Origin: Peribacillus simplex
GTDB lineage: Bacteria > Bacillota > Bacilli > Bacillales > DSM-1321
NCBI RefSeq assembly: GCF_001542915.1
Contig: NZ_LNNH01000018.1
Coordinates: 24,933 to 88,932, forward strand
Direction of reading: 5' to 3'
Length of the DNA stretch: 64,000 nucleotides
A program made the translations under genes and the position numbers. Shown piece by piece: positions 36,801-45,615 of the stretch (the first letter of the stretch is position 1; each line of letters starts with the position of its first letter). The notes under the pieces were generated by a model. That model saw only the letters and a list, made by a program, of their open reading frames with translations. It was not told the origin of the DNA and made no database searches.

Positions 36801-36971
36801 GGGCGACGCGGAAGGGTCTTGATTGAATTTCCGTGCAACGTTAAAAAATGGTATGAAACAAACTTGATGGAACAATTCGATGGCAAGAAACAAACCGAAC
36901 TTATCGACTTTGAAATAAAACCGTATGAAATCAAAACGATAGCCGTCTATTTTCATGATGAAATAAGGTAA
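33837..36971 (+). CDS. GH38 alpha-mannosidase, long form
   Basis: This 1044-aa cytoplasmic alpha-mannosidase has the longer class II/lysosomal-like architecture. An N-terminal domain of about 235 residues, whose ending WSKPGNEAFFDSC is usual in this group, precedes the catalytic domain. That domain starts HCVGHTHIDVAWLWRLKHTR (H244, H246, D248), has the nucleophile in WLPDVFGYCWALPQ (D358), QFHDIIPGSSI near residue 580, and beta-sandwich domains to the end. With MngB-like GH38 and GH125 it would trim alpha-1,2/1,3/1,6 branches. The ribosome site AATGGGGGA is adequate. It follows the DUF624 gene by 20 bp in the same operon. Confidence 0.92.
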   Translation: MFLVERKLEARIQEMAQYRYRDGIEIGQFSTTEDDGAVGAYPPMEKGEATLQRRDQWKGRDRYLWLHAAVKLPTEWADRKVVGLFDFGRTGGGNNSGFESLLFLNGNPYQGVDSNHQEVFFPSTEIGNTVQLDFRLWSGLEGGGEPKEQMYTLEMAQLAWLDEAVDDLYYTSLAAWQTIKELGDERPEKHAIINALNQAFMKINWSKPGNEAFFDSCAIARGGLNESLNEIEKHHPVTIHCVGHTHIDVAWLWRLKHTREKAARSFSTVLRLMEQYPEYYFLQTQPQLYEYIKEDYPEIYENIKKRVKEGRWETEGAMWLEADCNIPSGESLVRQILYGKEFFKREFEVDCTYLWLPDVFGYCWALPQILKKSGIDTFMTTKISWNQYNRMPNDTFKWRGIDGTEILTHFVTTPEPWNPEDSWFYTYNGLITAKTVNGAWNSYRNKDVNQDLLLSYGYGDGGGGVNREMIELRRRFENMPGLPKVKTTKAGDYFQKLHRNIENSNEYVHTWDGELYLEYHRGTYTSQAYTKRMNRKLELSYRESEWLSVWNSLLSSWAKYPKKQLDDGWKIILRNQFHDIIPGSSIKEVYEDAKVEYKQAEDIQLGMDQNNFKEFIEPKHGTYTVFNATSWQDQQSVIIPYDQTNAAVGGWISGSDEILCSQRTENGWLVELEETKQFGAVEIQFKQDRPVENETPFLIKGRVLETPFYQVEWNDSLQLTRIFDKEARREVLAQQKKGNIIQIFEDKPLAHDAWDIDLFYQEKMEEIRDVVSSEVVENGPLRIVIRTKWKYQSSLVEQDMIFYAQNGRIDFKTKVDWHEQRKLMKVAFPVDVRSTEATYDIQFGNVKRPTHWNTSWDMARFETVGHQWADLSETGYGVSLLNDCKYGYDIKDQTIRLSLLKAALHPDPTADQGEHEFTYSLLPHQGDWRAGQTVKQAWLLNNGLKVVKGGFSPAESSFMNVNNDHVKIDAIKKKEGDDAVIIRLHEYEGRRGRVLIEFPCNVKKWYETNLMEQFDGKKQTELIDFEIKPYEIKTIAVYFHDEIR

Positions 36972-36984
36972 TCGTATTTATCCT

Positions 36985-37019
36985 CTGTCGGGCAGTGAAT
37001 CAACTTCACTTTCCGACAG
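36985..37019 (+). other. Hairpin between the GH38 and sensor kinase genes
   Basis: CTGTCGG (36985-36991) pairs with CCGACAG (37013-37019), with an inner AGTGAA...TTCACT stem. No T tract follows, so it is more likely an RNA-processing or stabilising hairpin than a full terminator. Confidence 0.5.
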
Positions 37020-37073
37020 AAAATACGTAAAATGGTAGATGAGTTATTAAATTTGCAGGGAAGGATACAAGAG

Positions 37074-38894
37074 ATGTTCTTGAGTAATATAATAAAGCGG
37101 CGGCTAACGAATAAGGTGTTTAGCAAAATTCTAATCACTTATTCCGTTACAATCCTTCTTACCATGTTTCTGTTGCTCCTTGTATTATCACGCTATTATA
37201 CAGAAGTTATTATCCAGAAAGAAATGGACGCAAGTACAGAAACACTGGAAAGGGTTGAATCTTATCTCCAGCAAAAAGATGAGCATGTACAATATGTCAT
37301 GCAGGAATTATATTTAAAGACAGATCTCATATACAATGATATTGCATTTGCCTTGCAGCATGATTATGATGCGTATCTTGCGTATCGACTAGATAAGTAT
37401 AGTGAAAACTCTTCATTCATTCCGAACAACTTAAATACATTTTTTCAAGCGTATTTTAGTCAAGATTCCGATATAAATGCAGTTCGATTAAAAAGTGCAA
37501 GCCCCGGTACGGAGTATGAATATATAAATAGCCACTATAGATGGAATAAATATATGGATAAGAGAGAGCAAATGAACGGGAATCAGGAAGGTATGGCTGT
37601 TCATCCTGAAGACCTGCAATTTAAGCAAGTTGAGTGGGAGCAAAAAAGGAGTATCTTCAACAATATTCAAATATCTCGTTCGATTAATGATCCTGCGACC
37701 CTTAAGAAATTAGGGGATCTAACGGTTTATTATGATACGGCAGGAATTCAAGACTTGATTCGTTTAAGGAAATCCCAATTTAAAGGAACAGTCCATATTT
37801 TTCAACGTAATGGGGATTATCTTTACTCGTCAGACGAGGGTGCCATGCCAGTCCCATTGAAGGATGTATCATTTGAAACGAGCTTTAAGAAGATAAAGTG
37901 GAAGGGGAAAAACTACTATATCAATACATTGGCTGACGACCATAGGGGCTACCTCTATGTCGGTTTCATGCCTGAGGAAGATATTAAGAAAATAACGATT
38001 GTTCATAGGTATATGTTATTATCTACCGTTTTACTTTCCTGTATAGCAATTGCTGTAACCTATTTTGCGATGAGATCGTATTCTAGAAGAATCCATAAAA
38101 TAGAAACGGCCATTCATGAAGTTCGCGGTGGAAACTTGCAAATCAGAATACCTAATAGTAGAGAAAAAGACGAATTAACAGCGATATCAGAAAGTTTCAA
38201 TGATATGTTAGATGATCTGAACATGTATATCAAAGATGTATATGTTTTAAATATTCGCCAAAGGGAGGCTGAAATGAAAGCGCTTCAGTCGCAAATTCAG
38301 CCGCATTTTCTATACAATACACTGGAAGCCATTCGGATGAAAGCTATAGCTGACGGATCTAAACCAACTAGTAACATGATTTATAGTTTAGGGCAATTAT
38401 TTCGTTATTCTTTAAGCAGCAAAGAAATCGTTCAAATTTCTGATGAAATCCAACATGTTAAGGAGTATATAAGCCTAAACCAGATTAGGTATGCTAACCG
38501 CTTACATGTGACGTACGAGATTCCAGATAATTGTTTAGACGAAAAAATCCTCAAATTCACCCTTCAACCGCTTATTGAGAATTATTTGGTTCATGGCTTC
38601 CGAAAAGAAACAAATAATAATGAATTATTAATAAAAGTTCAAAGAACTCATCAGGAAATGGAAATAATCATAAAAGACAATGGGAGAGGTATTCCAGCAG
38701 CTGGACTATTGGCTATTCAAACCAAATTATTGGAAGGAACTACCACGTCCGAGGGTTCAATCGGGCTGAGTAATGTTCATCAAAGAATACAATTGAAATA
38801 CGGACAAAATTATGGGGTGCAAATCAGCAGTAATGAAGAAGAAGAAACGATTGTAAAGGTTCGATTTCCAGCAGCTAGGAGGGATCAGGTATAA
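37074..38894 (+). CDS. YesM-like sensor histidine kinase
   Basis: This roughly 606-aa membrane sensor pairs with the AraC-type regulator next to it. TM1 is at about 17-39, the extracytoplasmic sensing domain is about 40-310, TM2 about 312-335 and HAMP about 337-390. The His_kinase domain has the motif LQSQIQPHFLYNTLEAI with H411 as the phosphorylation site, and the ATPase domain has LQPLIENYLVHGF and DNGRGIP. ATG at 37074 (MFLSNIIKRR) is preferred because AAGGA precedes it and positive charge leads into TM1. It overlaps nothing and ends 1 bp before the regulator. The likely signal is extracellular mannosyl glycan or a binding protein loaded with it. Confidence 0.92.
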   Translation: MFLSNIIKRRLTNKVFSKILITYSVTILLTMFLLLLVLSRYYTEVIIQKEMDASTETLERVESYLQQKDEHVQYVMQELYLKTDLIYNDIAFALQHDYDAYLAYRLDKYSENSSFIPNNLNTFFQAYFSQDSDINAVRLKSASPGTEYEYINSHYRWNKYMDKREQMNGNQEGMAVHPEDLQFKQVEWEQKRSIFNNIQISRSINDPATLKKLGDLTVYYDTAGIQDLIRLRKSQFKGTVHIFQRNGDYLYSSDEGAMPVPLKDVSFETSFKKIKWKGKNYYINTLADDHRGYLYVGFMPEEDIKKITIVHRYMLLSTVLLSCIAIAVTYFAMRSYSRRIHKIETAIHEVRGGNLQIRIPNSREKDELTAISESFNDMLDDLNMYIKDVYVLNIRQREAEMKALQSQIQPHFLYNTLEAIRMKAIADGSKPTSNMIYSLGQLFRYSLSSKEIVQISDEIQHVKEYISLNQIRYANRLHVTYEIPDNCLDEKILKFTLQPLIENYLVHGFRKETNNNELLIKVQRTHQEMEIIIKDNGRGIPAAGLLAIQTKLLEGTTTSEGSIGLSNVHQRIQLKYGQNYGVQISSNEEEETIVKVRFPAARRDQV

Positions 38895-38895
38895 C

Positions 38896-40401
38896 ATGTA
38901 TAACGTATTTTTAGTAGATGATGAACCATTCATTATTGAGGGCATGAAAGCGTTGGTACCTTGGGAAGATTATGGACTAAAGGTTGTTGGTGAGGCTTCT
39001 GATGGTAGTGAGGCCATTAAAAAGCTGGCAACGTGTCAGGTTGATATAGTATTAACGGATATCATGATGCCCATAATGGATGGATTGGAGTTAATTAGCA
39101 GGCTGAAAGAAAGTCATCCTAATACAAAATATATCGTTTTATCTGGATACGAGGAATTTGAATATGTGAAAAAGGGTATGAAGCTAGGAATAGAAAATTA
39201 TCTTTTAAAGCCTGTCAATGAGCAAGAACTGATTTCAACATTGGTAAATAGTATAGAGAAACTTGAGAAATCTACAAATAACGAGGAAGCCTATACTATT
39301 TTAAGAGATAATACGATTTGGCGATGCCTTAATCAAGACATCGATGCAAAAGAATGGCGTGAAAGAGTAGAGTTGTATGGTTTGGAGTTCGAGGGTCAAA
39401 ACCAGGCTGTTGTTTTAATGCAAATATCAGATGGAGAACATGAAAAATCCTCCTTTTTCAGAAAAAGAGCAGAGGAGATATTTCAGTCTAGCTGCATCAT
39501 TAATCCAGGTGGCGAACTTATCCTCTTGGTTTCGTTTGATTGTGAAGAGGGACTTAAGAAAAAACTAAATGAATTGAATAGGCTACTTGCTGGTTATATG
39601 ACCGGGAAGTATCATATTAGCATTGGCTCATTCGTTTGCACCACAAGTGAATTGCATAAGAGCTATCAACGTGCAAAAGAACTATCCAGCTATCGATTGG
39701 TACTCAAAGAAAGTGGATTAATAACAGATGAATTAACAAAGCAGTATACGCAAGCAAGCCTTTCTACTTCGAATGATTTGGATAATTTAAAGAGATATAT
39801 TGTGGGCTCAGAACAAGAAAAGGCGTTTTTGTGGATCAAAGGTGCCTTCGATGAGATTAATCAATCCACTAAACAAGTAGCTCCGACCATTATAAGAGGG
39901 TTTGCGATTGAAATAGTTACGTCTATCCAAAAAGATGTATCGTCACATGCAGATGATCAAACGGTAGGCATTGTGAAGCGAATCTTGGAGGCCCATTCAA
40001 TGGGGATGTTAGTTGACATTCTTACTGATTATATCGAGGGAATTTTTAGAACATTGGAACAAAGGGCGGAACATCGAAGTCCTATCATTCAAAGCGTGGT
40101 GCAATATATTCAAGAACATTTTCATGAGGAACTTTCTTTGAAAACCTTAAGCTATAAATTTCATATAAATTCGATTTACTTAGGACAACTTTTCCAGAAA
40201 GAAACGGGCTTGGTATTCTCTGAGTATATTAATCATTTAAGGCTCAAAAAAGCAAAGCAATTGTTGAAAGGGACACATTTAAAGGCTGGAATGATTGGAA
40301 AACAAGTTGGCTATTCGGATTCCGCTTATTTTTATAAACAGTTTAAGAAGGCGGTGGGGATTACACCATCAGCTTGGAGAGCCATGAATATCAAATCTTG
40401 A
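38896..40401 (+). CDS. YesN-like AraC-family response regulator
   Basis: This 501-aa regulator has a receiver domain (1-120) with the phospho-acceptor D55 in IVLTDIMMPIMDG and K104 region LLKPVNEQEL. A middle region (about 130-390) is typical of YesN proteins. The C-terminal AraC double helix-turn-helix (about 395-500) contains HEELSLKTLSYKFHINSIYL and AGMIGKQVGYSDSAYFYKQFK. It should activate the transporter and enzyme genes on either side when its kinase senses substrate. The ribosome site lies within the end of the kinase gene. A terminator follows. Confidence 0.92.
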   Translation: MYNVFLVDDEPFIIEGMKALVPWEDYGLKVVGEASDGSEAIKKLATCQVDIVLTDIMMPIMDGLELISRLKESHPNTKYIVLSGYEEFEYVKKGMKLGIENYLLKPVNEQELISTLVNSIEKLEKSTNNEEAYTILRDNTIWRCLNQDIDAKEWRERVELYGLEFEGQNQAVVLMQISDGEHEKSSFFRKRAEEIFQSSCIINPGGELILLVSFDCEEGLKKKLNELNRLLAGYMTGKYHISIGSFVCTTSELHKSYQRAKELSSYRLVLKESGLITDELTKQYTQASLSTSNDLDNLKRYIVGSEQEKAFLWIKGAFDEINQSTKQVAPTIIRGFAIEIVTSIQKDVSSHADDQTVGIVKRILEAHSMGMLVDILTDYIEGIFRTLEQRAEHRSPIIQSVVQYIQEHFHEELSLKTLSYKFHINSIYLGQLFQKETGLVFSEYINHLRLKKAKQLLKGTHLKAGMIGKQVGYSDSAYFYKQFKKAVGITPSAWRAMNIKS

Positions 40402-40402
40402 T

Positions 40403-40426
40403 ATCCCGTCATTCGGGATTTTTTTG
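40403..40426 (+). terminator. Terminator after the two-component genes
   Basis: ATCCCG (40403-40408) pairs with CGGGAT (40414-40419), followed by seven T. It separates the regulator genes from the transporter operon that starts at 40602. Confidence 0.8.
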
Positions 40427-40601
40427 TTTTTTTAGGAGCGTCTCTCATCCTAAAAGAATCACAAAAATGACAAAAGATACTGGATAAACGATCGAATGTT
40501 TAATAAGTACAGTAAATCTTAATATTGTTAACTTTATACATTTTTTGCTTTTTCTTAATATAAAGATGTAAGGGTTTTCAATAAAAGGGAGGAGGGGCTT
40601 T

Positions 40602-41543
40602 GTGAATCATATCAAGAGTTTTTTCCAAGATGTTTATAAGAATCGAGTATGGCTCCTCATGGTTTTACCAGGAACCATTTGGCTATTGTTATTTTCATAT
40701 CTTCCGATGTTTGGAACGGTCATTGCCTTTAAAAATTTCCGATATGATCCGAATGGTTTTTTTGCAAGCATCCTAAATAGTGAGTGGGTCGGCTTTGAAA
40801 ACTTCAAGTTTTTATTCAATACAAATGATGCCTGGATCATTACAAGAAATACGGTTCTATATAATTTAGTCTTTATCGTGGTAGGGCTTGTATTAGCAGT
40901 GTTTGTAGCGATTGTTCTAAATGAGCTTGCAAATAAGAAGTTGTCGAAAATTTACCAAACAGGAATGCTGTTTCCACACTTTTTATCATGGGTTGTTGTT
41001 AGTTATTTTGTCTTTACGTTTCTAAGCGTGGATAGAGGATTGCTTAATAATATACTTTTATGGTTTGGAGTGGAAGATCCCATATCCTGGTATAACGAAG
41101 CGGAATATTGGCCTTTCATTATCGTTCTAACAAGTATGTGGAAGGGCGTTGGTTACGGAAGTATCGTTTATTTAGCAGCTATAGTCGGGATTGATAAAAA
41201 CTATTACGAAGCCGCTATGATAGATGGCGCCAATAAGTGGCAACAAATTCGTAATATTACAATTCCGATGATTACACCGCTCATTGTTATTTTAACCATT
41301 TTAAATGTTGGGAGGATTTTTAGTGCAGACTTTGGTCTGTTTTTTCAGGTTCCTCGTGATTCAGGTCCATTATATTCCGTAACAAACGTTATAGATACTT
41401 ATGTATACCGTGGGATAACGACAATGGGTGATATTAGTATGAGTACGGCCGCTGGTCTTTATCAATCAATTGTAGGGTTTGCCTTAGTCATGCTGACAAA
41501 TTATCTTGTTCAGAAGGTTGATAAAGAATATGCCCTCTTTTAA
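40602..41543 (+). CDS. ABC sugar transporter permease (LplB-like)
   Basis: This 313-aa inner component of a CUT1-type importer has six transmembrane helices and the EAA loop YEAAMIDGANKWQQIRNITIPMITPL (about residues 203-228), which docks the ATPase. N-terminal FRYDPNGFF and GFENFKFLF are typical of the LplB/YtcO group for complex oligosaccharides. The start is GTG at 40602 after GGGAGGAGGGG. No ATPase gene is present here, so the pump probably uses the cell's shared MsmX-type ATPase, as is usual for this group (inference). Confidence 0.9.
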   Translation: MNHIKSFFQDVYKNRVWLLMVLPGTIWLLLFSYLPMFGTVIAFKNFRYDPNGFFASILNSEWVGFENFKFLFNTNDAWIITRNTVLYNLVFIVVGLVLAVFVAIVLNELANKKLSKIYQTGMLFPHFLSWVVVSYFVFTFLSVDRGLLNNILLWFGVEDPISWYNEAEYWPFIIVLTSMWKGVGYGSIVYLAAIVGIDKNYYEAAMIDGANKWQQIRNITIPMITPLIVILTILNVGRIFSADFGLFFQVPRDSGPLYSVTNVIDTYVYRGITTMGDISMSTAAGLYQSIVGFALVMLTNYLVQKVDKEYALF

Positions 41544-41556
41544 AAAATCGAGAGAG

Positions 41557-41590
41557 AAAGGAGAGTGGCCGCAGTTTTGCGGCAAATACA
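41557..41590 (+). promoter_or_regulatory. Ribosome site separated from its start codon by a small hairpin
   Basis: AAAGGAG (41557-41563) is 27 nt from the ATG at 41591, too far for normal initiation. Between them GCCGCA-GTTT-TGCGGC (41568-41583) can fold, shortening the effective gap to about 11 nt. No other in-frame start with a ribosome site exists nearby. Confidence 0.55.
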
Positions 41591-42577
41591 ATGATAACAA
41601 ATCAACATAGCTCTCAACCTACTCCATTAAACAAAGGCAATGCCCAAAATCAAGTGAATCAACCACATAAGCGTAAGAAAAAGTACACACCACATGGTCT
41701 AAGCGGATTTCCTAACCTGATTATGAATATATTGTTTGCGGCATTTTCTATGATGTGTATCTTTCCATTTCTATATGTAATCGTCATCTCTTTAACGGAT
41801 GAAAAAACCTTAGCTCGAAATGGATATCAGCTGTTACCTGAAATATGGAGTTTCGAAGCATATCGATACTTGTGGCAAATGAAGGATCAGTTACTGCAAT
41901 CTTATACGATAACGATTGTAGTAACGGTGCTTGGTACACTTGTCAGTGTAATGATGATTTCATTATATGCCTATGCCATTTCCAGAAAGCAATTCAAATA
42001 TCGCGGATTCTTTACTTTTATTGCATTCTTCACGATGCTATTCAGTGGAGGACTAGTTCCTTTCTATATAGTAGCAACCCAGTTTTTACATTTACGTAAC
42101 TCCATTTGGGCTTTGATCTTACCACTCGCAATGAATGCATTCTACATTCTAATCATGAGGACCTTTTTCCAAAGGTCTGTACCAGAATCCATTTTGGAGT
42201 CGGCTAGAATTGATGGAGCGAGTGAATTAAGGATATTTGTCAAAATTGTCATTCCACTATCATTACCAGGTCTTGCAACGATTGCCCTTTTTAGTACATT
42301 GGGTTACTGGAATGATTGGTTTAATGCATTGTTGTTCATTGATGAAGCGCACTTGGTGCCACTACAGTCTATGCTGATGAAAATTGAAAACAACATAGAA
42401 TTTTTAAGGCAAAATTCGTTAGCAGGAGGTTTACAAAATGATTTATTAAGTGCAGTACCTCAGGATGCTGCAAAAATGGCAATGGTCGTTATTTCAACTT
42501 TGCCAATAGCGATTGCCTATCCGTTTTTCCAAAAATACTTTGTTAATGGATTGACAATCGGCGGGGTTAAGGAGTAA
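41591..42577 (+). CDS. ABC sugar transporter permease (YtcP-like)
   Basis: This 328-aa second CUT1 permease has a polar N-terminus of about 45 residues, then six helices and the EAA loop ILESARIDGASELRIFVKIVIPLSLPG (about residues 200-226). The C-terminus FFQKYFVNGLTIGGVKE is the group's hallmark. It pairs with the LplB-like permease 47 bp upstream. The start codon is supported by the hairpin-bridged ribosome site described separately. Confidence 0.9.
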   Translation: MITNQHSSQPTPLNKGNAQNQVNQPHKRKKKYTPHGLSGFPNLIMNILFAAFSMMCIFPFLYVIVISLTDEKTLARNGYQLLPEIWSFEAYRYLWQMKDQLLQSYTITIVVTVLGTLVSVMMISLYAYAISRKQFKYRGFFTFIAFFTMLFSGGLVPFYIVATQFLHLRNSIWALILPLAMNAFYILIMRTFFQRSVPESILESARIDGASELRIFVKIVIPLSLPGLATIALFSTLGYWNDWFNALLFIDEAHLVPLQSMLMKIENNIEFLRQNSLAGGLQNDLLSAVPQDAAKMAMVVISTLPIAIAYPFFQKYFVNGLTIGGVKE

Positions 42578-42616
42578 TTGATTTTTGAAAAAAACAAATA
42601 AAAGGGGGGAGTTAAA

Positions 42617-44071
42617 ATGAATAAGAAGTTAGCTATCATTCTAGTACTCTTATTAAATTTATCAACATTTTTAGCTGCATGTAGTGGAGGGGATTCAGAA
42701 AAAACGAGCGGAAGTAAAGCGGGTGAAGGAAAACCTTATGAAATTATGTGGTACACGATCGGGACACCTCAAAAAGATGCTGATAAAGTCATGGAGGAAG
42801 TAAGTAAATACACGAAAGAAAAAATTAACGCCACCGTTAAAATGAGACAGATCGACTGGGGCGATTATGATCAAAAAATGCAAGTTATGATTGCTTCAGG
42901 TGAATCATTTGATATTGCCTATACTGCAGGAGGAAACTATGTGTTAAATGCACAAAAAGGGGCATTTAAAGACTTGAATGAACTTCTTGACACACATGGA
43001 AAAGAATTGAAAGCAACGATTGATCCAGCTTACTTAGAAGGAGCTAAAATTGATGGAAAGCTTTATGGCATTCCTTCAAACAAAGAAGTAGGTCAGCAAA
43101 GCGTGTACGTATTCAATAAGGATATCGTCGATAAATATAATATGGATATTTCAAGCATTCACTCATTGAAAGACTTGAAGCCTTTATTGCAAACCGTTAA
43201 AGAAAATGAGCCAGACTTTACACCGATTGCCACTTTCAAACCGTATTTACCATTTGATTATGTATTGGAAGATGAATTGCCGTTTGCGTTTCCTCTAGAG
43301 GGAGATAAAGGAAAAGTAGTTAATATCTTCGAATCGGATATTATGATGGAAACGTTAAAAACGATGCACGAATACTATAAAGCGGGTTATATAAAAGCGG
43401 ATGCAGCCACAAGTACAGATCCATGGCCGTTAGAGGTACAAAACTGGTTCGTACGTAAAGAAATGTACCAGCCATATGCGGAATTGATATGGTCCCGTTC
43501 TGCAGGTTATAACGTAGCCGTCCAACCGATGCATGATCCGATTACATTTAACAACTCTGTAACAGGCGCCATTCAAGCTATCTCTGCAACTTCCAAAAAT
43601 CCAGAAAAGGCCATGGCGTTCTTAAATCTATTGAATACAGATCCATACCTTCGCAATTTAATTGATAGAGGCATTGAAGGCGTGCATTACGAAGAGGAAG
43701 ATAACGGAAAAATTAAAGACCTTCCTGCCCGTATAGAAAGCTACAACATGCCAAGTTACTCTCTAGGAAACCATTTCATTCTTAAATTATATGAAAATGA
43801 TCCCGAAGATAAATGGGATGCGTTCAAAAAATTCAATGAGGCATCCGTTCAAGCACCAACCTTAGGTTTTTATTTCGATACGAATCCTGTACGAACGGAG
43901 ATCGCGGCAATCGCGAACGTTGCGAATGAATATGCACCTCCCCTGTTAACTGGAAGTGTTGACCCTGAGAAATATTTGCCAAAGGCCAATAAGAAGTTTA
44001 AAGAAGCTGGATTGGATAAAGTGCTGGCAGAAATTCAAAAACAATATGATGAGTGGAAGAAAGATAACTAA
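42617..44071 (+). CDS. ABC transporter solute-binding lipoprotein (LplA-like)
   Basis: This 484-aa lipoprotein has a lipobox FLAAC (Cys22) and an extracellular type-1 solute-binding fold. Segments such as MQVMIASGESFDIAYTAGGNY and DGKLYGIPSNKEVGQQSVYVFNKDIVDKY are usual for large oligosaccharide binders of this group. It is the substrate receptor for the two permeases upstream, probably binding the GH85-released, single-GlcNAc mannosyl glycan. AAGGGGGGAG is a strong ribosome site. Ligand identity is inferred from the operon. Confidence 0.9.
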   Translation: MNKKLAIILVLLLNLSTFLAACSGGDSEKTSGSKAGEGKPYEIMWYTIGTPQKDADKVMEEVSKYTKEKINATVKMRQIDWGDYDQKMQVMIASGESFDIAYTAGGNYVLNAQKGAFKDLNELLDTHGKELKATIDPAYLEGAKIDGKLYGIPSNKEVGQQSVYVFNKDIVDKYNMDISSIHSLKDLKPLLQTVKENEPDFTPIATFKPYLPFDYVLEDELPFAFPLEGDKGKVVNIFESDIMMETLKTMHEYYKAGYIKADAATSTDPWPLEVQNWFVRKEMYQPYAELIWSRSAGYNVAVQPMHDPITFNNSVTGAIQAISATSKNPEKAMAFLNLLNTDPYLRNLIDRGIEGVHYEEEDNGKIKDLPARIESYNMPSYSLGNHFILKLYENDPEDKWDAFKKFNEASVQAPTLGFYFDTNPVRTEIAAIANVANEYAPPLLTGSVDPEKYLPKANKKFKEAGLDKVLAEIQKQYDEWKKDN

Positions 44072-44088
44072 TAGATCTCATTCAGGAG

Positions 44089-44127
44089 GCAAAGTCGGAG
44101 AGTTAATTTTCCGGCTGCTTTCTTTTT
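44089..44127 (+). terminator. Partial terminator after the binding protein gene
   Basis: AGTCGGA (44093-44099) pairs with TCCGGCT (44110-44116), with one G-U, and outer GC pairs; CTTTCTTTTT follows. A stem that stabilises the upstream message and lowers transcription of the enzymes behind it is common after binding-protein genes. Confidence 0.55.
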
Positions 44128-44141
44128 AGGGGAAGGCAGGA

Positions 44142-45554
44142 ATGAAAATGAGTATAGAAGTAGAAAAGAATATTTACCAGTTTCCGAAAGACTTTTGGTG
44201 GGGATCTGCATCATCGGCAACGCAAATGGAAGGGTTCTCCGGGGCGGATGGTAAAGGGAAGAATATATGGGACCACTGGTATGAAACAGAACCGAATCGT
44301 TTTCACCAAGGTATTGGACCGGATAAAACTTCACTGTTTTATACGAATTTCATTGATGATATTCCCCTCATGAAGGAAACGGGGCATAACAGTTTTCGGT
44401 TTTCTATCTCGTGGTCCCGCCTGTTTCCAAAGGGGCGTGGAGAAATGAATCCAAAGGCAATCGACTTCTATAATTCTGTCATTGACACCTTACTGGAGAA
44501 TGGAATAGAGCCTTTTGTGAATCTCTATCATTTTGACATGCCCATGGCTATGCAAGAAGAGGGTGGTTGGGAAAGCCGCTCTGTAGTCGATGCGTATGTG
44601 GAATATGCGTCTGCTTGTTTCGAGAACTTTGGAGACCGGGTGATGAAGTGGTTCACACATAATGAGCCAATCGTACCTGTTGAATGCGGTTATTTATATG
44701 GACATCATTATCCAGCATTTTGTGACTTTGGAAAGGCTGTTCAAGTTGGGTTCCATTCTGTATTAGCCTCCGCAAAAGCAATTAATGCATACCATGAAAA
44801 AGAGCTAGGAGGAAAAATCGGAATTATACTGAATGTCACTCCTTCTTATCCAAGAAGTAATCACCCTGCTGACGTAGATGCTGCCGAAAAATCGGATTTA
44901 CTATTCAACCGTTCCTTTCTAGATCCTTCAGTCAAAGGCACTTTTCCTGAGAAGCTAATAGAGATGTTGCGAGTAGAAAACTTTTTGCCTGAATATTTAA
45001 CTGAAGATTTGGATATTATCCGAGACAATACAGTCGATTTATTAGGGATTAATTACTACCAGCCACGAAGAGTCAAGGCGAAGGAAAATATTCCGAATCC
45101 AAATGCTCCATTCCTGCCAGAACGGTACTTTGATCATTATGACATGCCAGGAAAAAAGGTGAACCTATATAGAGGCTGGGAGATTTATGAAAAGGGCGTC
45201 TACGATATTTTAAAAAACATCCAAGAAAACTATGGGAATATCGAATGTTTCATATCGGAAAGCGGTATGGGAGTTGAAGCGGAAGAGCGCTTCAAGGATG
45301 AGAGTGGAATGATTCAGGATGATTATCGAATTACCTTTTACGAAGATCATTTAAAGTGGATTCATCAAGCACTAAACGAAGGGGTCAATGTAAAAGGGTT
45401 TCATGTATGGACATTCATGGATAACTGGTCATGGTTAAATTCATATAAGAACCGATATGGGCTAGTAGAAGTGGATTTAACTAAAAACTTCAGGCGTACA
45501 ATCAAGAAATCAGGTATATGGTATAAACGATTATCTGAAAACAACGGTTTTTGA
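44142..45554 (+). CDS. GH1 glycosidase (beta-glucosidase/beta-mannosidase or 6-phospho-beta-glycosidase)
   Basis: This 470-aa GH1 barrel has the acid/base in FTHNEP (E175) and the nucleophile in FISESGMG (E373). In this locus the expected job is to split Man-beta-1,4-GlcNAc, the last disaccharide left after alpha-mannosidases. The glycone-site loop reads DNWSWLNSYKNRYG (427-440). Unphosphorylated-substrate enzymes normally have a Glu (FEW) where this one has Ser430. Ser and Tyr at 430 and 439 match the phosphate-binding Ser/Tyr of 6-phospho-beta-galactosidases (S-W...K-x-Y), but the Lys is Asn437 with Lys at 436. Substrate phosphorylation state is therefore uncertain. Ribosome site GGGGAAGGCAGGA. 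Confidence 0.88.
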   Translation: MKMSIEVEKNIYQFPKDFWWGSASSATQMEGFSGADGKGKNIWDHWYETEPNRFHQGIGPDKTSLFYTNFIDDIPLMKETGHNSFRFSISWSRLFPKGRGEMNPKAIDFYNSVIDTLLENGIEPFVNLYHFDMPMAMQEEGGWESRSVVDAYVEYASACFENFGDRVMKWFTHNEPIVPVECGYLYGHHYPAFCDFGKAVQVGFHSVLASAKAINAYHEKELGGKIGIILNVTPSYPRSNHPADVDAAEKSDLLFNRSFLDPSVKGTFPEKLIEMLRVENFLPEYLTEDLDIIRDNTVDLLGINYYQPRRVKAKENIPNPNAPFLPERYFDHYDMPGKKVNLYRGWEIYEKGVYDILKNIQENYGNIECFISESGMGVEAEERFKDESGMIQDDYRITFYEDHLKWIHQALNEGVNVKGFHVWTFMDNWSWLNSYKNRYGLVEVDLTKNFRRTIKKSGIWYKRLSENNGF

Positions 45555-45615
45555 TTGATGGAAGAGCGCTGATGAGCGATTGTTCTATCAGGATATCACG
45601 AAGGAAGTGAAGGGA

